Assembly: GCA_024998685.1 (NCBI GenBank)
Contig: JACOEH010000042.1
Coordinates: 1 to 41,192 of the forward strand
Direction of reading: 5' to 3'
DNA length: 41,192 nt
From: Nitrospira sp.
Lineage (GTDB): Bacteria; Nitrospirota; Nitrospiria; Nitrospirales; Nitrospiraceae
Shown: piece after piece, positions 39,994 to 41,192 of the stretch
Position numbering within the stretch: the first letter of the stretch is position 1
How the letters are laid out: the number at the start of each line of letters is the position of its first letter
The notes under the pieces: model-generated
Seen by the model: only the letters and a program-made list of their open reading frames with translations
Databases searched by the model: none
What the model was told of the DNA's origin: nothing
Translations under genes and position numbers: made by a program

Positions 39994-40926
39994 TTGGCAC
40001 AGAAGGACCACATCCGGCCTGATTCTCGTTTCCAGAGTTGGGGCCGAATCCTCTGTTGCCTTGGTTTCATTGGGGCTTTCTTTCTCCCGTTGATCGGTTT
40101 CTCGACCATTCCGGCCTCTGCAAGCGAAGCTCACTTCAAGAACCAGGTCATTCATACCGTCAGTTATGCTCCGCAACCGTTCTCCTGGAAGCGCATTCCG
40201 GCACACAGTATTCTCCTAAAGGAATTGCGATCAGGCCGTATCCTCTTTGAGCACGAGGTGGGGAAACGTCTGTCGCCGGCCAGTCTAACCAAGATTATGT
40301 CGGCACTGATCATTCTAGAGAAAGGTCGACTGGATGATTTGGCAACAGTGAGCAGGAATGCGGCAAAAGCTCCCAAGACTCACCTGCGAATGAAGGCCGG
40401 GGAAGTGTTTCGTCTTGGCGATTTACTCAAGGCGATGATGATGGTGTCAGCCAATGATGCTTGCCTGGCGGCTGTTGAGCATGTCGGAGGCGACGAAGAA
40501 CAATTTGTGACGTTGATGAACGCCAAAGCTCGAGCACTTGGATTGTCGGACACCCACTTCAGTAACGGATGTGGTTTTGACGGTCCCGACCATTATTCAA
40601 CAGCTGAAGATCTCGCGAAACTTAGTGAGGTGGCGATGCGAAACGCGGTGTTCCGAGAACTCGTCAAGGAGGAACGGGAGATTATCACACCTGTGAGTGG
40701 ATATCGCGCCTACGTCCTGCATAACACGAATCGATTACTGGGGCGCATCCCCGGCGTAGTAGGGGTGAAGACCGGATTCACCTCCAAAGCAGGCCGATGC
40801 CTGATTGCTAAAGTCTCTCAAAATGATAGCGAACTCCTCCTCGTGATCCTGAACTCTAACCGCCGGTGGAATACCGCGAAAAGTTTGATCGATTACGGGT
40901 TTCGCCTCACGAATACCGTCCAATAG
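39994..40926 (+). CDS. D-alanyl-D-alanine carboxypeptidase, S11 family
   Basis: The 310-residue penicillin-binding protein trims D-Ala from peptidoglycan stem peptides. A signal segment (ILCCLGFIGAFFLPLIGF) ends near ASAS. Active-site motifs are SLTK in PASLTKIMSAL, SAN in MVSANDACLAA, and KTGFT in GVVGVKTGFTSKAGRCL. The C-terminal PBP5-like beta domain and membrane anchor are missing, so it may be a soluble periplasmic form. TTG at 39994 is the only suitable start, with GAGAGG 9 nt upstream. Family resembles DacD/DacF. Confidence 0.9.
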   Translation: MAQKDHIRPDSRFQSWGRILCCLGFIGAFFLPLIGFSTIPASASEAHFKNQVIHTVSYAPQPFSWKRIPAHSILLKELRSGRILFEHEVGKRLSPASLTKIMSALIILEKGRLDDLATVSRNAAKAPKTHLRMKAGEVFRLGDLLKAMMMVSANDACLAAVEHVGGDEEQFVTLMNAKARALGLSDTHFSNGCGFDGPDHYSTAEDLAKLSEVAMRNAVFRELVKEEREIITPVSGYRAYVLHNTNRLLGRIPGVVGVKTGFTSKAGRCLIAKVSQNDSELLLVILNSNRRWNTAKSLIDYGFRLTNTVQ

Positions 40927-41054
40927 CAACCTCCGCCGCTCATTCTTGGCAGTTCTAGGCTCTATTAGCTGAGCCGGTGTGGCATGTCGGCCTGACACGG
41001 TATTCTGTTTTGTCATGTGAAGATGAAAACCGTCAACGATTATTCACCAGCGAT

Positions 41055-41132
41055 GTTCGCCAAATTTTTACAGTCCGTCTCAGCTCTGGGAAACCACTTT
41101 TAAAAGAAGCGGTTTCCACGCCTTTGGCGAAC
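41055..41132. repeat. Nested inverted repeats in the 3' intergenic region
   Basis: Arms GTTCGCCAAA (41055-41064) and TTTGGCGAAC (41123-41132) match over 10 bp. Inside lie GGAAACC (41089-41095) and GGTTTCC (41111-41117), and a palindrome CTTTTAAAAG (41097-41106). The region between dacA-like gene and the IS edge otherwise shows no gene. Confidence 0.6.
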
Positions 41133-41140
41133 AAAATTAG

Positions 41141-41192
41141 GGCGTGTCATCAGTTGAGCCATATGACCGAGGCGGCGAGATAGATCGCGCCG
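41141..41192 (-). mobile_element. Right-edge fragment of an IS5-like element
   Basis: Reading the minus strand from the edge, an open frame ends AIYLAASVIWLN followed by TGA (41150-41152), resembling the C-terminus of IS5-family transposases. The bases just past it, GGCGTGTCATC (41141-41151), look like an IS terminus, and TTAG (41137-41140) fits the YTAR target site of IS5-type elements. The rest of the element lies outside the window, so completeness is unknown. Confidence 0.5.

Noticed and set aside
40977-41183. 68-aa open frame at the right end, plus strand
   Set aside because: It runs over the nested inverted repeats and into the IS5-like end on the other strand, has no ribosome site and no recognisable motif.

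Overview
The window looks like a bacterial chromosome segment of moderately high G+C. I infer a member of the phylum Nitrospirota, probably Nitrospira-like. The reasons are the mix of bacterial housekeeping operons, an archaeal/eukaryotic-type phenylalanyl-tRNA synthetase, proteins made of PCP_red domains without photosynthesis genes, and a siroheme reductase fused to TusA. This assignment rests on remembered gene content, not on a search. Most of the window is vertically inherited core genome. Mobile DNA is confined to a small IS3-like remnant near 2.2 kb and the end of an IS5-like element cut by the right edge.

Layout. 1-1.9 kb: terminator of an unseen upstream gene, then a minus-strand DUF1989 protein and a TupA-like ATP-grasp protein. 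1.87-2.35 kb: gene-free, with repeats and transposase debris. 2.35-9.0 kb: initiator tRNA (minus), diverging from fmt-rsmB-rpe-pheS-pheT (plus). 9.0-12.7 kb: minus-strand tRNA-Val, thrS, infC, rpmI, rplT, plus an HU gene, meeting pheT tail to tail at a shared hairpin. 12.8-21.0 kb: a Fis-type regulator (minus), then an Rrf2 regulator and a complete assimilatory sulfate reduction operon: siroheme reductase-TusA, APS reductase, a TrpD-like protein, CysD, CysN-CysC-like. 21.2-23.6 kb: a zinc-ribbon/PCP_red protein and two tandem paralogous histidine-rich membrane proteins. 23.8-26.7 kb: yebC-ruvA-(secreted Cys-rich protein)-ruvB. 26.8-36.7 kb: a tightly packed superoperon pheA-hisC-aroF-tyrA-aroA-cmk-plsC-rpsA-sppA-ihf, followed by a second PCP_red protein. 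37.8-40.9 kb: an unknown minus-strand gene, an FG-GAP lipoprotein, two tiny proteins and a D,D-carboxypeptidase.

How the parts work together. fmt and the initiator tRNA form the formyl-Met start system. thrS/infC/rpmI/rplT/pheST and rpsA are translation genes. The sulfur operon takes sulfate to APS (CysD/CysN), to sulfite (CysH, an iron-sulfur APS reductase) and to sulfide (the siroheme protein); the C-terminal APS-kinase-like domain appears degenerate, which fits because PAPS is not needed. The aromatic operon covers DAHP synthase, EPSP synthase, chorismate mutase/prephenate dehydratase, prephenate dehydrogenase and a transaminase for Phe/Tyr.

Most worth a second look: the archaeal-type PheRS beside the displaced rplT operon; an attenuator-like set of alternative hairpins between tRNA-Val and thrS; infC apparently starting at AUC; a siroheme reductase with complete cluster motifs in both halves plus a TusA tail; two multi-PCP_red proteins; and the tandem His-rich membrane proteins. 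All calls are made by reading the sequence, with no database search.
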